Shown piece after piece: positions 25,810-34,228 of a DNA stretch of 64,000 bases (the stretch's first letter is position 1; every line of letters begins with the position of its first letter). The notes below the pieces were generated by a model. It ran no database searches and had not been told where the DNA came from. It was given only the letters and a program-made list of their open reading frames with translations. The stretch covers positions 186,001-250,000 of the forward strand of contig DCVT01000044.1 of the NCBI GenBank assembly GCA_002328075.1, written 5' to 3'. Made by a program: the position numbers and the translations under genes. The DNA comes from Anaerolineales bacterium UBA2181 (lineage in GTDB: Bacteria > Chloroflexota > Anaerolineae > Promineifilales > UBA4811).

Positions 25810-27603
25810 CTACAGCACTGCTGCGACCACGACCGCTGTCTGTACCACCAGGATTGGCATGCCGTTGAGCACGTAATCGCGCAAAGAATACCGACCGGCT
25901 TCCCGGACCAGCAAGTTTTCCGCGTTGGTGAACGGCGTCAGGTAGGAGGTAGTGCACGCCACGGCAATGGCGATGGCAAAGGGCTCTGGCGCCACGCCCT
26001 GGACCACCGCCAAGTTGATAGCCAGCGGGGTGAGCAGGCCGATGGTCGCGGTGTTGGAGATGACCTGCGTGGTGAATACGGTAAAGATGTAAAGTGCCAG
26101 CAGGGTGCCCGGTACTCCGACCAACGGCCGGAGCGTAGCGACAAAAACGGCCATCGTCTCGGCTACCCCCGTCTTTTCCAGCGCCATGGCCAGCGACAGC
26201 ATGCAGCCAACCAGCACCACCAGACTGACATCCACACTGCGATAGGCACTCTCCGGCTTGATACATCCCGTGGCAACCAGCGCCACCGCGGCCGCCAGTC
26301 CTGCTGTAGCAAGTGACATCCAACCAGTCACAACGGTCACCAACATCATGGCCATGATGACAACCGCCCATTTGGCTTTGCGGGTTACGATTTCCCCGGC
26401 CTGTGGACCCAGATCGGCGGCCAGCAGCAGGTTCGAGTCTCGCCCCACCTGGTTCAATCGGGCCGGCGGGCCCTGCACCAAAAGCGTGTCCCCGGCCGCC
26501 AAGATCAGTTCGGGCAGTCGCCGAGAGATCGCCTGTCCCTGCCGATAGGCGGCCAGCAGGCTCAGCCCGTACCGCTCGCGGAAGCGAACCTCGGCCAGTG
26601 ATTTTCCGACCAACCGCGAGCGAAAAGGGACCATCAGTTCGGCCAGTCTGAGTGCCTCATGCTCCGACTGATGGATTTCCTGCAGCGACGATTCACCGAG
26701 CCAGTCGAGTTGGTGGCTTTCCACCGCCCGCTGTATGTCGGCTCGAGCGCCCTCTACAATCAGCACATCATCTGGGCTCAACTCCCAATCCGGTCCGGCG
26801 AAAACGGTCCGGCCGTTTTGCGGAGTGACCGCTACCACGTTGAGGCCATCGGTGCGGGCGAGATTTGCTTGGGCCAACTGCTGCCCCACCAAGGCCGAGA
26901 TGGCCCGAACCCGCAGCCGGTATAGCACGTTGCCCAACCGGTAGATCTCCTGCAACTGGTCCAGGGAGGGTCGTTCAGGCTCGTCCGGCACCTCGCGCCG
27001 CAGCAATCTACGACCTGCCAATAGATACCAAGCGATGGCGGCGGCCAGAGACACCAAACCATAAGGCGTCAGACTCAGGAAACCAAGCGGAGCATAGCCA
27101 CTGACAATCAGGAGATCGCTGATCACCAGATTGGATATGGCGCCAATCAGGGTGAGCAGGTTACCCATGGTGGCGGCCGAGACCAACGGCAGCAACAGGC
27201 GCGAGGGCGCGATTCGGGCATCACGGGCCAGGCGCAAGACAGCCGGCATCAACACCGCCACCACCAGCAGACTGCTGAGCACGGCGCTGAGAAGGCCGGC
27301 TGTACACATGATCACCAGCGTTAGGACAAGCTCTCCCCGGCGGCTGAACGCCATTAACCGATTGGCTATCAGGGTGGCCACACCGGACTCGGAGAGCGCT
27401 GCCCCCAGGACAAAGAGGCCGGGTATCGTGATGATCACCGGCTGTCCAAACGCGCTGAATGCCTCAGTCGGCGAAAGAACTCCGGTGACTATCAGGGTCA
27501 GCATGACAAGCAGCGCCACCAGGGCAGGCCGAATGCGCTGGCTCGCCAAGAGCCCCAGCGCCACAATCAATACCACCAGTGTCAAGACAGCATGGGTACT
27601 CAT
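25810..27603 (-). CDS. SLC13/DASS-type transporter with two TrkA-C domains
   Basis: Membrane transporter of 597 residues. The N-terminal block has hydrophobic segments and the first of the paired motifs (LPLVSAATMGNLLTLIGAISN). A central cytoplasmic insert of about 200 residues contains two TrkA-C-like domains (LRVRAISALVGQQLAQ... and RLVGKSLAEVRFRERYGLSLLA), each ending in DVLIVEG or DTLLVQG. The C-terminal block repeats the carrier motif (TQVISNTATIGLLTPLAINLA). This matches the SLC13/CitT-like permeases that carry dicarboxylates, sulfate or phosphate with sodium. The ATG at 27603 has no ribosome site, but a promoter ends about 14 bases upstream, implying a near-leaderless mRNA. Confidence 0.88.
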   Translation of the reverse strand: MSTHAVLTLVVLIVALGLLASQRIRPALVALLVMLTLIVTGVLSPTEAFSAFGQPVIITIPGLFVLGAALSESGVATLIANRLMAFSRRGELVLTLVIMCTAGLLSAVLSSLLVVAVLMPAVLRLARDARIAPSRLLLPLVSAATMGNLLTLIGAISNLVISDLLIVSGYAPLGFLSLTPYGLVSLAAAIAWYLLAGRRLLRREVPDEPERPSLDQLQEIYRLGNVLYRLRVRAISALVGQQLAQANLARTDGLNVVAVTPQNGRTVFAGPDWELSPDDVLIVEGARADIQRAVESHQLDWLGESSLQEIHQSEHEALRLAELMVPFRSRLVGKSLAEVRFRERYGLSLLAAYRQGQAISRRLPELILAAGDTLLVQGPPARLNQVGRDSNLLLAADLGPQAGEIVTRKAKWAVVIMAMMLVTVVTGWMSLATAGLAAAVALVATGCIKPESAYRSVDVSLVVLVGCMLSLAMALEKTGVAETMAVFVATLRPLVGVPGTLLALYIFTVFTTQVISNTATIGLLTPLAINLAVVQGVAPEPFAIAIAVACTTSYLTPFTNAENLLVREAGRYSLRDYVLNGMPILVVQTAVVVAAVL

Positions 27604-27616
27604 GGTCAGGCGCCAG

Positions 27617-27645
27617 AGTATAACGGTATCAGCGCCCGCTGGCAA
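27617..27645 (-). promoter_or_regulatory. Promoter of SLC13-type transporter gene
   Basis: Minus strand: TTGCCA (27645-27640), 17-base spacer, TATACT (27622-27617). Predicted transcription start is near 27610, only about 7 bases from the ATG at 27603. Confidence 0.65.
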
Positions 27646-27648
27646 GGA

Positions 27649-27676
27649 TTACCATTTTTCGGCACGCAGGTATAAT
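27649..27676 (+). promoter_or_regulatory. Promoter of the two-component operon
   Basis: TTACCA (27649-27654), 16-base spacer, TATAAT (27671-27676). The -35 boxes of this and the divergent transporter promoter are three bases apart, so polymerases would compete. Confidence 0.6.
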
Positions 27677-27695
27677 CCTCATCGGAGAACATATC

Positions 27696-28379
27696 ATGGC
27701 ACAGACTATTCTGGTAGTGGATGATGAACGCCGAATTATCAACCTGGTGCGGGTGTACTTGGAGCAAGCCGGCTACCGAGTGGTGACCGCAGTCAGCGGT
27801 CAGGAGGCGCTGTTTGTAGCCCGTCACGAAAAACCCGACCTGGTGGTCTTGGACATCATGATGCCCGGAATGGACGGCTGGGAGTTCACCCGCAGGTTTC
27901 GGCAGGAGAACCAAGCGCCAATCATCATTGTCACGGCTCGGGTGGAGGATAGTGACAAAGTACTGGGATTGGAACTAGGGGCGGACGATTACGTCACCAA
28001 ACCCTTCAGCCCGCGAGAGTTGGTGGCACGCGTGCGGGCCGTTTTACGTCGGACGGGCCAGGCTACAATATCGCCCCGCGTCCTGCGGTCAGGGCCCTTG
28101 TGCTTGGACGCGGAAGCCCATACCGTGTCACTGGATGACCATCCAGTGGATCTGACCCCCACCGAGTTCGACCTTTTGGCCGCTCTCATGACCCGACCCG
28201 GCCGGGCGATGAGCCGCCTGGAGCTCCTGGAGGCTGCCCAGGGGGATGCGTACGAGGGTTACGAACGGACGATAGATGTCCACATCAAGAATCTGCGGCG
28301 CAAGATCGAAGCGGACCCGCGCAATCCTCAATTCGTCCAAACCGTTTTCGGCGTTGGTTACCGTTTTGCGGGTCCCTAG
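27696..28379 (+). CDS. OmpR/PhoB-family response regulator
   Basis: Response regulator of 227 residues. The receiver domain has the acidic pair Asp9-Asp10, the phosphoacceptor Asp53 in VVLDIMMPG, a switch Thr in IIIVTAR and the Lys of YVTKPFSP. The C-terminal winged helix includes DLTPTEFDLLAALM, AMSRLELLEAA, TIDVHIKNLRRKIE and the final VFGVGYRFAGP, typical of OmpR/PhoB proteins. These bind direct repeats as dimers. The partner kinase gene starts 9 bases downstream. The ATG is 20 bases from the -10 box with GGAGA between. A matching type of direct repeat lies before the nearby DUF2202 gene, a candidate target. Confidence 0.95.
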   Translation: MAQTILVVDDERRIINLVRVYLEQAGYRVVTAVSGQEALFVARHEKPDLVVLDIMMPGMDGWEFTRRFRQENQAPIIIVTARVEDSDKVLGLELGADDYVTKPFSPRELVARVRAVLRRTGQATISPRVLRSGPLCLDAEAHTVSLDDHPVDLTPTEFDLLAALMTRPGRAMSRLELLEAAQGDAYEGYERTIDVHIKNLRRKIEADPRNPQFVQTVFGVGYRFAGP

Positions 28380-28388
28380 GCGCAACGT

Positions 28389-29831
28389 ATGAGCAAGCAG
28401 GATCAGTCAAGCGCTTCTGTTGTGCAAAGCCTGTGGCTCCGGCTTACGCTGGCTTTCATGCTGGTCGGGCTTCTGGGGGTAGGCGCAGTCGCTGCGGTGG
28501 CCAGCCAATCCACCACCTCAGCATTTCGCCACTACTTGCGCCAGGGTCAACTGGCGGATTCTCAAGACCTGGCTCGCCAATTGGAGGTGCTCTACAGCAC
28601 CCAGGGGAACTGGGAGGGGGCGACGAGCCTTCTCGCGCGGCAAAGTGGCCGTGGGCGCGGCGCGACCCGAGGAGCCGAGGGCCGTGTCCAATTCGCCCTG
28701 ATTAGCCTGGATGGACAATTGCTGGCCAGTTCGCCGGACTGGCCAGCAGGCACCGAGCTTGATGCCGATACGGAGGAGGGTGGTATTCCGCTGCAGGTCA
28801 ATGGTGAGCAGGTGGGGGTTTTGGTCATCACTACACCCGCCGCCAGCGCCTTGGGTGCTATCGAAGAAGCCTACCTTAGCCAGGTGAGGAGCGCTCTGGT
28901 CTACGGGGCAACGGTGGCCGGGGCGGTTGCGCTGCTGGTGGGCACCATTTTGGCCTGGCGAATCACCCGGCCCATACGTTGGCTCACCCAGGCAGCCAAT
29001 CGCATCGCGGCCGGTGACCTCAGTCAGCGGGCTCAGGTGGCCAGACAGGATGAAATCGGCCAATTGGCGGACGCCTTTAACCGCATGGCGGCCAACCTGG
29101 CTGAGGCCGACCAGGCGCGCCGTCGGATGACCGCCGACATCGCCCACGAACTCAGGACGCCGCTGAGCATCATTCGTGGCCAGGTGGAAGCGATTCAGGA
29201 CGGCCTGTTTCCGGCCGACACCGATCACCTGGCTCCGATTCACGACGAGACAATGCTGCTCAACCGATTGGTCGAAGATCTGCGACTGCTGGCACTGGCA
29301 GAAGCCGGCGAGTTGCCACTGGTCATGGAAACCGTGGACGCCGCGCAGTGGCTAAGTCGGGTGGTCAATCGGTTCACGCCGCCGGCCACAGACAAATCTG
29401 TCGAGTTGGTCATAGACCTGCCGTCCGACCTCCCCCAGGTTGTGATGGATCAGCAGAGGATGGAACAGGCCGTGAGCAACCTGCTCAGCAATGCTTTGCG
29501 CTACACGCCGTCCGGCGGTCGGGTGAGCGTAACTGCCAGCGCCGGGGGCCAATTGGAAATCCAGGTCACTGACACCGGGCCGGGCATCCCACCGGCCGAC
29601 CTGAACCATGTCTTTGACCGATTTTGGCGTGGCGAAAGTTCTCGAGCGCGGGATCGCGGTGGGTCTGGTCTAGGGCTGGCGATAGTCCGCCAGGTCGTAG
29701 AGGCTCACGGCGGCCGGGTCTGGGTCTACAGCGAACCGGGCGCAGGCGCCACCTTTAGCCTGTCTCTTCCCCTGCCCGAGTCCGGCTCAACCCACGCGGG
29801 TCAGTCATACACGCCAGATGGCCGGCCCTGA
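28389..29831 (+). CDS. Sensor histidine kinase (BaeS-like architecture)
   Basis: Membrane-bound kinase of 480 residues that should phosphorylate the preceding response regulator. The first membrane segment is near residues 20-40, an extracytoplasmic sensor of about 125 residues follows, then a second membrane segment and a HAMP domain (ITRPIRWLTQAANRIAAGDL). The HisKA box is ADIAHELRTPLS with His253, and the ATPase domain has the N box (NLLSNALRYTP), G1 (DTGPGIP), F box and G2 (GSGLGLAIV). The extracytoplasmic part includes an Arg/Gly-rich stretch RQSGRGRGATRGAEGR. The stimulus is unknown; envelope stress or metal are common for this class. Confidence 0.94.
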   Translation: MSKQDQSSASVVQSLWLRLTLAFMLVGLLGVGAVAAVASQSTTSAFRHYLRQGQLADSQDLARQLEVLYSTQGNWEGATSLLARQSGRGRGATRGAEGRVQFALISLDGQLLASSPDWPAGTELDADTEEGGIPLQVNGEQVGVLVITTPAASALGAIEEAYLSQVRSALVYGATVAGAVALLVGTILAWRITRPIRWLTQAANRIAAGDLSQRAQVARQDEIGQLADAFNRMAANLAEADQARRRMTADIAHELRTPLSIIRGQVEAIQDGLFPADTDHLAPIHDETMLLNRLVEDLRLLALAEAGELPLVMETVDAAQWLSRVVNRFTPPATDKSVELVIDLPSDLPQVVMDQQRMEQAVSNLLSNALRYTPSGGRVSVTASAGGQLEIQVTDTGPGIPPADLNHVFDRFWRGESSRARDRGGSGLGLAIVRQVVEAHGGRVWVYSEPGAGATFSLSLPLPESGSTHAGQSYTPDGRP

Positions 29832-30017
29832 GCACTGCAGCACCCGGCAATAGCAGTTCGGAACTACGACCCCTTACCCCCGCAGTTGGTCTGTTGCGTC
29901 TGGACCGACCGGCACCCGTGAATCCAGGGATTCTGGCGCAACCGGTAGGACGGACAAACGGCTGGCCGGCTGGAGGACGGGCGAGCCGTCACCACTGGCA
30001 ATTCCCCCAGGAGAGAA

Positions 30018-30043
30018 CGGGCAGATCCAGGCGGATCTGCCCG
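30018..30043 (-). terminator. Terminator of DUF2202 gene
   Basis: A perfect 11-base stem CGGGCAGATCC and complement with a 4-base loop. On the minus strand it is followed by TTCTCTCC, and lies 34 bases after the DUF2202 stop. It may also act on the kinase transcript from the other side. Confidence 0.7.
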
Positions 30044-30076
30044 TGTCTACCCCCGACAGAAACACCGGTGATTGGC

Positions 30077-30904
30077 CTACTCGTGGCCGTTCAGGCAGTT
30101 GCCACTCCGCCCGGTGTTTTGACCGGCCAGAATGGCCTCGAATTGGCCCTGCTCCAGGTGACTGGGTTGGTAATCGCCTCCCAGTTCCTGAACAAACGCC
30201 CTCAGATGGTTCTCTGACCCGCGCATCAGATTCCCCAGTACCCGCTGCACATCAGCCCGAAGGGTGTCGGTAAGCCCGGCCTGGAGGTCCAGGATGTCGA
30301 TTTCCTCGATCAGGGCACCCACTCGCAACGCTGCTTCCAGCGATTGGCTGCCCTGTGCCAGGAACTGGTCGTACAGCGCCTGCAACTCGGAATCGGCGAA
30401 TTGACCAGCCTCTCGGCCAGCTGTCGGGTCCTCAAGACCATACTTGTTCAAGAGGCCAAGAATCGCGTCCATGTGAGTCTGCTCGCTGCTGGCAACGTGT
30501 TCAAAGATGACGTCGCCCCACAGGTCACCCATCGCCTGGTAGACGTCTCGCGCCAGCATTTCCTCCTGGCGCATGTAAAGGAGGACCTGCTCCTCGGCCG
30601 CGGTCAGGTTACCTACCACCAAAGCCGCCTGGTTGCTCTGCCCGCGACTGCGACCGCCAGTCCCAACCGAATTGCCGGCCATCGGCGACCGTGCCGATCC
30701 CGCTCCGCGCCACGCACCTTCAACGGAGCCCCTGTTGCCCCGTCCAAAAGCCCCCTGTGCATCGGCTGCAGTCTCAACACCAGTAAGCGCACCGTTGCCT
30801 TGATAGGCCAGTGCTGAATCCCCTCGGAGCAGATCATACAGCCCCGTTGCGGCCGCCGCCGCCAAGACGGCAACCAGAACACCGATCAATATGTTTTTCC
30901 GCAT
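30077..30904 (-). CDS. DUF2202 ferritin-like secreted/anchored protein
   Basis: Protein of 275 residues. It begins with a signal or anchor segment (ILIGVLVAVLAAAAATGLY), followed by about 65 residues rich in Gly, Ala and Arg. The C-terminal 170 residues match DUF2202, a ferritin-like helical domain: LTAAEEQVLLYMRQEEMLARDVY, VASSEQTHMDAILGLLNKY, IDILDLQAGL and LMRGSENHLRAFV, with several Glu and His suited to metal binding. Function of the family is not established. The ATG has GGAGAAAG upstream. Its promoter has a TATACT box next to an 11-base-spaced direct repeat of the kind bound by OmpR-type regulators. Confidence 0.85.
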   Translation of the reverse strand: MRKNILIGVLVAVLAAAAATGLYDLLRGDSALAYQGNGALTGVETAADAQGAFGRGNRGSVEGAWRGAGSARSPMAGNSVGTGGRSRGQSNQAALVVGNLTAAEEQVLLYMRQEEMLARDVYQAMGDLWGDVIFEHVASSEQTHMDAILGLLNKYGLEDPTAGREAGQFADSELQALYDQFLAQGSQSLEAALRVGALIEEIDILDLQAGLTDTLRADVQRVLGNLMRGSENHLRAFVQELGGDYQPSHLEQGQFEAILAGQNTGRSGNCLNGHE

Positions 30905-30953
30905 TTTCTTTCTCCATTTCTTGAATCTTGTCGGCCAATTGCCTATTGAACAC

Positions 30954-30986
30954 AGTATAGTCCCAAGTCGTTAAGAGCCTGTGAAG
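30954..30986 (-). promoter_or_regulatory. Promoter and putative response-regulator site of DUF2202 gene
   Basis: Minus strand: TATACT (30959-30954) lacks a -35 hexamer; instead CTTCAC (30986-30981) and CTTAAC (30975-30970) repeat with exactly 11-base spacing. Such direct repeats are typical targets of OmpR/PhoB-type activators, and the two-component system is encoded 1 kb away. Confidence 0.5.
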
Positions 30987-31235
30987 ATGGTGTGTTTGAG
31001 CCATAAAGAATAGCCAGTCGGCCGTGTCTGCGGCCCGACAGAACCTTGTCTTCTTCCAGCGCAATCCGCCGGCTGGCTAGCGGCGCGGCCCGAGGCACCA
31101 GCCAGCACAGTCAACATGGCAAAAAGCCGTTGGTTTGGAACGGCCCCGAGCGGGGTCGCTAGCCGGTCGATCTGGCACCCGCCCTTGATCGGCGACCCAG
31201 GGCGCTCACCCCCAGTACCAAGCCGCGTTACCGCT

Positions 31236-31263
31236 CGTACCTGTCAACCCCCGGTCAGGTACG
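31236..31263 (-). terminator. Stem-loop after MBL gene
   Basis: CGTACCTG and CAGGTACG form an 8-base stem with a 12-base loop, 16 bases past the MBL stop on the minus strand. No T-run follows, so termination is uncertain. Confidence 0.4.
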
Positions 31264-31279
31264 GTTGCGTCAATTCACC

Positions 31280-31933
31280 TCACATATCCCAGGTGGCGTC
31301 GCCAAAGAAATCGCCATGGTCCCGCCGCAAGAAGGCCTGCGCGGCCGGCCGTATGTCACCCAGGCGGAATGAGGGCCCGTGACCCGGATGGCAAACGGTA
31401 TCGTCAGGCCAGCCCAAGATCACCTGGCGCAAAGTCTGCAGCGTCGCAGCAAAACCAGCGGAGGACCACGTTTTTCCCGGCCCACCCTCAAAGATAGCAT
31501 CTCCGACAATGACCCTCTGGTCCCCTGGCTGGTTTTCGTCCCATAGCGCATAACAGATTAGATCGTCCGTGTGGCCCGGCGCGTGAACAGCCCGGATGGA
31601 ACCCTCACCAACCTCCACCCGGTCGCCGTGATCCAGGTGCTGATCGACCGCCAACATTGCCCCTTTCCAGTGCGGACCCGGGTGCGCCATGACCGGCACC
31701 TGCAGTCGGGCGCGCATTTCTTCCAGTGCGCCGATGTGGTCTGGATGGGTATGGGTGATCAGAATGCCAACGGCGACGCTGCCAGCCAGCATGTCGGTCA
31801 GGTGCTCTGGGTCTCCACCCGGATCGATCAACACGCTCCGGTTGGAGACCGGACACACCAGCGCGTAGCTGTTGACGGGCCAGGGCCCCACCGGACGCAT
31901 TCTCAACCTGAGCCGGTGCTTTTCAGTGCACAT
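31280..31933 (-). CDS. Metallo-beta-lactamase-fold hydrolase
   Basis: MBL-fold protein of 217 residues resembling glyoxalase II-like hydrolases. Metal ligands are visible in THTHPDHIGA (the HxHxDH motif), APGHTDD, GDAIFEGG and HPGHGP, so the two-metal site is complete. Members hydrolyse thioesters or related bonds. The ATG at 31933 lies inside the end of the upstream LLM gene (11-base overlap) and has AGGAG at 7 bases, so translation is coupled. It is the last gene of a three-gene minus-strand operon with a sarcosine-oxidase-like flavoprotein and an LLM oxidoreductase; the pathway is not known. Confidence 0.9.
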   Translation of the reverse strand: MCTEKHRLRLRMRPVGPWPVNSYALVCPVSNRSVLIDPGGDPEHLTDMLAGSVAVGILITHTHPDHIGALEEMRARLQVPVMAHPGPHWKGAMLAVDQHLDHGDRVEVGEGSIRAVHAPGHTDDLICYALWDENQPGDQRVIVGDAIFEGGPGKTWSSAGFAATLQTLRQVILGWPDDTVCHPGHGPSFRLGDIRPAAQAFLRRDHGDFFGDATWDM

Positions 31934-32954
31934 CGGCCGCTCCTAATGCAGTACAGAGAGATGCCCACCGCTCACCGTCCCTACTCGGATCGAACGGTAG
32001 GTAGAGGGTCACCCGATCGAGGATCCCATCGTACTTTTGGTGAATGTGCTGCGCCAATTCACTCCAGGGACAGGTGATGGCAAAAGCCTCCAACATCTCG
32101 TCCGTAATGAGCGATGGCATCTCGGCCCAATTCTGCTGTGATGCCAACCGGCTCAGCTCCTGTCGCACCTCACCCCATCCATGAAGGTCCATGACGGCCG
32201 CATAGTCGGGTGTGCTGGCGTAAAAGGCCACCTGCTGTCGGATCAGCTGGCGAGCAGCCTCGATCTCCGAAGGTTGATCGCCGGCCGCAACAAAGATACC
32301 GCTCACCATCTCAATCGATCCCGGGTCCCGGCCGGTACTGGCAGCGCCCTCCTGAATGGCGGGCAGTACCACTTGCTGCAAATACTCCCGGCTGTGAAAT
32401 GGGTGCACATGAAAGCCGTCGCTTACTGCGCCTGCCAACCGGCACATGCGCTGATTGACTCCGGCAGTGTAGATGGGTATATGTGGATAGTCGTGCGAAC
32501 CGGGGTTGAAAAAGGGAGACATGAGTGTATGGGTGTAATACGTGCCCCGGTAGTCCAGCCGGTTTCCTGATTGCCATGCATTCCAGATGGCCCGCAGGGC
32601 CCCAACATAGTCCTCCAACGCAGCCGCTGCGGGCTGCTTCCATTCCATGCTGAATCGGCGACGTATATGGGCCGGCACCTGCGTGCCCAGCCCCAGGATG
32701 AAACGACCGCGGCTGTATCGGGCCAGGTCCCACGCCTGATAGGCCACATCCATCGGGCTGCGGGCAAAAGCGACCAGAATGGCCGTCCCCAATTGGATGC
32801 GCTCAGTGTGCTCGGCCGCCAACACCAGGGGCAGGATGGGGTTGTGCCCCGTATCGCTGGTCCACAGCCCGCAAAAACCCAGTTTCTCGGCCACCCGTGC
32901 GGCCGAGGGAACCTCGGCGAGATCGCCAATCCGCAAAGTGACATCGAGCTTCAT
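31923..32954 (-). CDS. LLM-class (F420-type) oxidoreductase
   Basis: Luciferase-like monooxygenase-fold protein of 343 residues. Typical sequences are EKLGFCGLWTSDTGHNPILPLVLAAEHTERIQLGTAI, SPMDVAYQAWDLARYSRGRFILGLGTQ and the late IYTAGVNQRMCRLAGAVSDGFHVHPF. These fit the TIGR03617-like branch generally annotated as F420-dependent, though FMN use cannot be excluded. The start ATG has AAGGAAGG upstream. It lies 15 bases after the flavoprotein gene and overlaps the MBL gene. F420 use would agree with a Chloroflexota or actinobacterial host. Substrate unknown. Confidence 0.88.
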   Translation of the reverse strand: MKLDVTLRIGDLAEVPSAARVAEKLGFCGLWTSDTGHNPILPLVLAAEHTERIQLGTAILVAFARSPMDVAYQAWDLARYSRGRFILGLGTQVPAHIRRRFSMEWKQPAAAALEDYVGALRAIWNAWQSGNRLDYRGTYYTHTLMSPFFNPGSHDYPHIPIYTAGVNQRMCRLAGAVSDGFHVHPFHSREYLQQVVLPAIQEGAASTGRDPGSIEMVSGIFVAAGDQPSEIEAARQLIRQQVAFYASTPDYAAVMDLHGWGEVRQELSRLASQQNWAEMPSLITDEMLEAFAITCPWSELAQHIHQKYDGILDRVTLYLPFDPSRDGERWASLCTALGAADVH

Positions 32955-32969
32955 CCGTAACCTTCCTTT

Positions 32970-34082
32970 TCACGGCTCAAAACGCTCTGCTCCGAAATGA
33001 TCGACGTTGATCGTCGTGGCCCTTCCGTGACAGAGCCACTCCGCCAGCGCCATACCTGCGGCCGGCGCGTTCATGACCCCGATTCCTCCCCAGCCGCAAT
33101 CGTTCACGTATCCGCCCACCCGATCCACCGGTCCCAGAATCGGGTCGTCGTCGGGCGTCACCGGGCGCAGCCCGGCCCAACTGGTCATCATGCCGGCCTC
33201 GGCAAGCGGAGGCGCCCGGTGAATAGAATAATCGATCAACTCCAGCAGATAGCTCTGATCCACCGCCACGTCGCCGGCGTGGGTGGCCGTCTTGCCCATC
33301 CCCAAGAGAACCCCCGGACCCTCGCGGCGCATGTACCAGGCTGGGCCTGCCTCGTAGGTGAAGGGTATGTTGCAGCGATAGGTCTCCACAGGGCCAGTCA
33401 CCACGACATGCCTCTTGAGATTGGTAATGGGTAGGTCGAGCCCGACCCAGCTCGCGACCTCTCGGGCTCGAGCGCCAGCGGCATTCACCACCCAATCGGT
33501 GGATATCAATCCCCCCGTGGTCTGCACGCCGGTCACCCGCCCGTGGTGCAGCTCCAGGCTGGTGGCCTCCACACCCTCCAAGATCCGGACGCCGCGGCGT
33601 CGAGCCTGCTTGGCATAGGCCATCATCATCATGTGCGGGTCCAGGACACCATCGGCGGGCAGATGCAGGCCCAACTCAATGCCATCCAGGTTCAAGCCCG
33701 GTGTCAGGCGATCTATCTCGTCCGGCCCGATCAAGCTGCACGTGACCCCGCGTTCCCGCAGCAACGTGTGGCGTTGGCGAAATCCCACCGCCTCCTGTTC
33801 GTCACCCAGAAGCAGACACCCAATCGGTTCATAATCGGGCGTTGCACCCAGCTCCTCCTCGAACCGCAGCAGGGCCTGAAAAGACCACAGGGTGAGCGCC
33901 AGGCAGCGCTCACTCTGGAACGCATGACCGATCACGGAGGCTGATTTCCCCGAAGACCCGCTGCCCAGGGTCTGTTCCTCCAACAGGCACACCCGGTTCA
34001 TCCCGTGCAAAGCAAGATGGTAAGCCAAACTGAGGCCCTGAATTCCGCCACCAATGATGACCACCGCAGCACAGTCGGCCAT
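32970..34082 (-). CDS. DAO/sarcosine-oxidase-like FAD oxidoreductase
   Basis: FAD-dependent amine or amino-acid oxidase-type protein of 370 residues. The N-terminal dinucleotide fold reads VVIIGGGIQGLSLAYHLA with a following acidic strand end (CLLEEQTLGSGSSGKSASVIGH), typical of the glycine/sarcosine/dimethylglycine oxidase group. The C-terminal region SWAGLRPVTPDDDPILGPVDRVGGYVNDCGWGGIGVMNAPAAG closes the FAD site. It probably oxidises a secondary amine or N-methyl amino acid. It heads the minus-strand operon with the LLM and MBL genes and is divergent from an oxoamine synthase gene across 146 bases. A TACAAT box is present about 18 bases upstream. Confidence 0.88.
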   Translation of the reverse strand: MADCAAVVIIGGGIQGLSLAYHLALHGMNRVCLLEEQTLGSGSSGKSASVIGHAFQSERCLALTLWSFQALLRFEEELGATPDYEPIGCLLLGDEQEAVGFRQRHTLLRERGVTCSLIGPDEIDRLTPGLNLDGIELGLHLPADGVLDPHMMMMAYAKQARRRGVRILEGVEATSLELHHGRVTGVQTTGGLISTDWVVNAAGARAREVASWVGLDLPITNLKRHVVVTGPVETYRCNIPFTYEAGPAWYMRREGPGVLLGMGKTATHAGDVAVDQSYLLELIDYSIHRAPPLAEAGMMTSWAGLRPVTPDDDPILGPVDRVGGYVNDCGWGGIGVMNAPAAGMALAEWLCHGRATTINVDHFGAERFEP

Positions 34083-34148
34083 GAACGCCTCCGCTGATGA
34101 TTGTACCCCATCTCGCTCCCTTGCCCACCTCGCCCGGTATTGCGACCC

Positions 34149-34177
34149 TTGACGAGACCTACCGCGAACACTACAAT
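34149..34177 (+). promoter_or_regulatory. Promoter of oxoamine synthase gene
   Basis: TTGACG (34149-34154), 17-base spacer, TACAAT (34172-34177), 51 bases before the ATG at 34229. Hexamers are near consensus. Confidence 0.75.
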
Positions 34178-34228
34178 CCCCCCCAACTGAAAGAATGTCC
34201 GCACCCGCGGTGCCCAGAGGAGATGTCG

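Larger units (their letters stand above)
30905..31279. other. 375-base intergenic region
   Basis: Between the MBL gene stop and the DUF2202 start (both minus). It holds the DUF2202 promoter, a CCCC-GAGC-GGGG mini-hairpin near 31145 and an 8-base stem at 31236-31263. No gene is seen. Confidence 0.5.

Noticed and set aside
26430..26446. GGTTCGAGTCTCGCCCC resembles a tRNA T-arm
   Set aside because: It lies inside the transporter coding sequence, and no acceptor, D or anticodon stems pair around it.
27604..27645. TTG at 27645 as start of the SLC13-type gene
   Set aside because: These codons overlap the promoter hexamers; ATG 27603 starts directly before the first membrane segment.
31116..31382. 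Plus-strand 88-codon open frame
   Set aside because: It runs into the MBL gene on the other strand and shows no family features or ribosome site.
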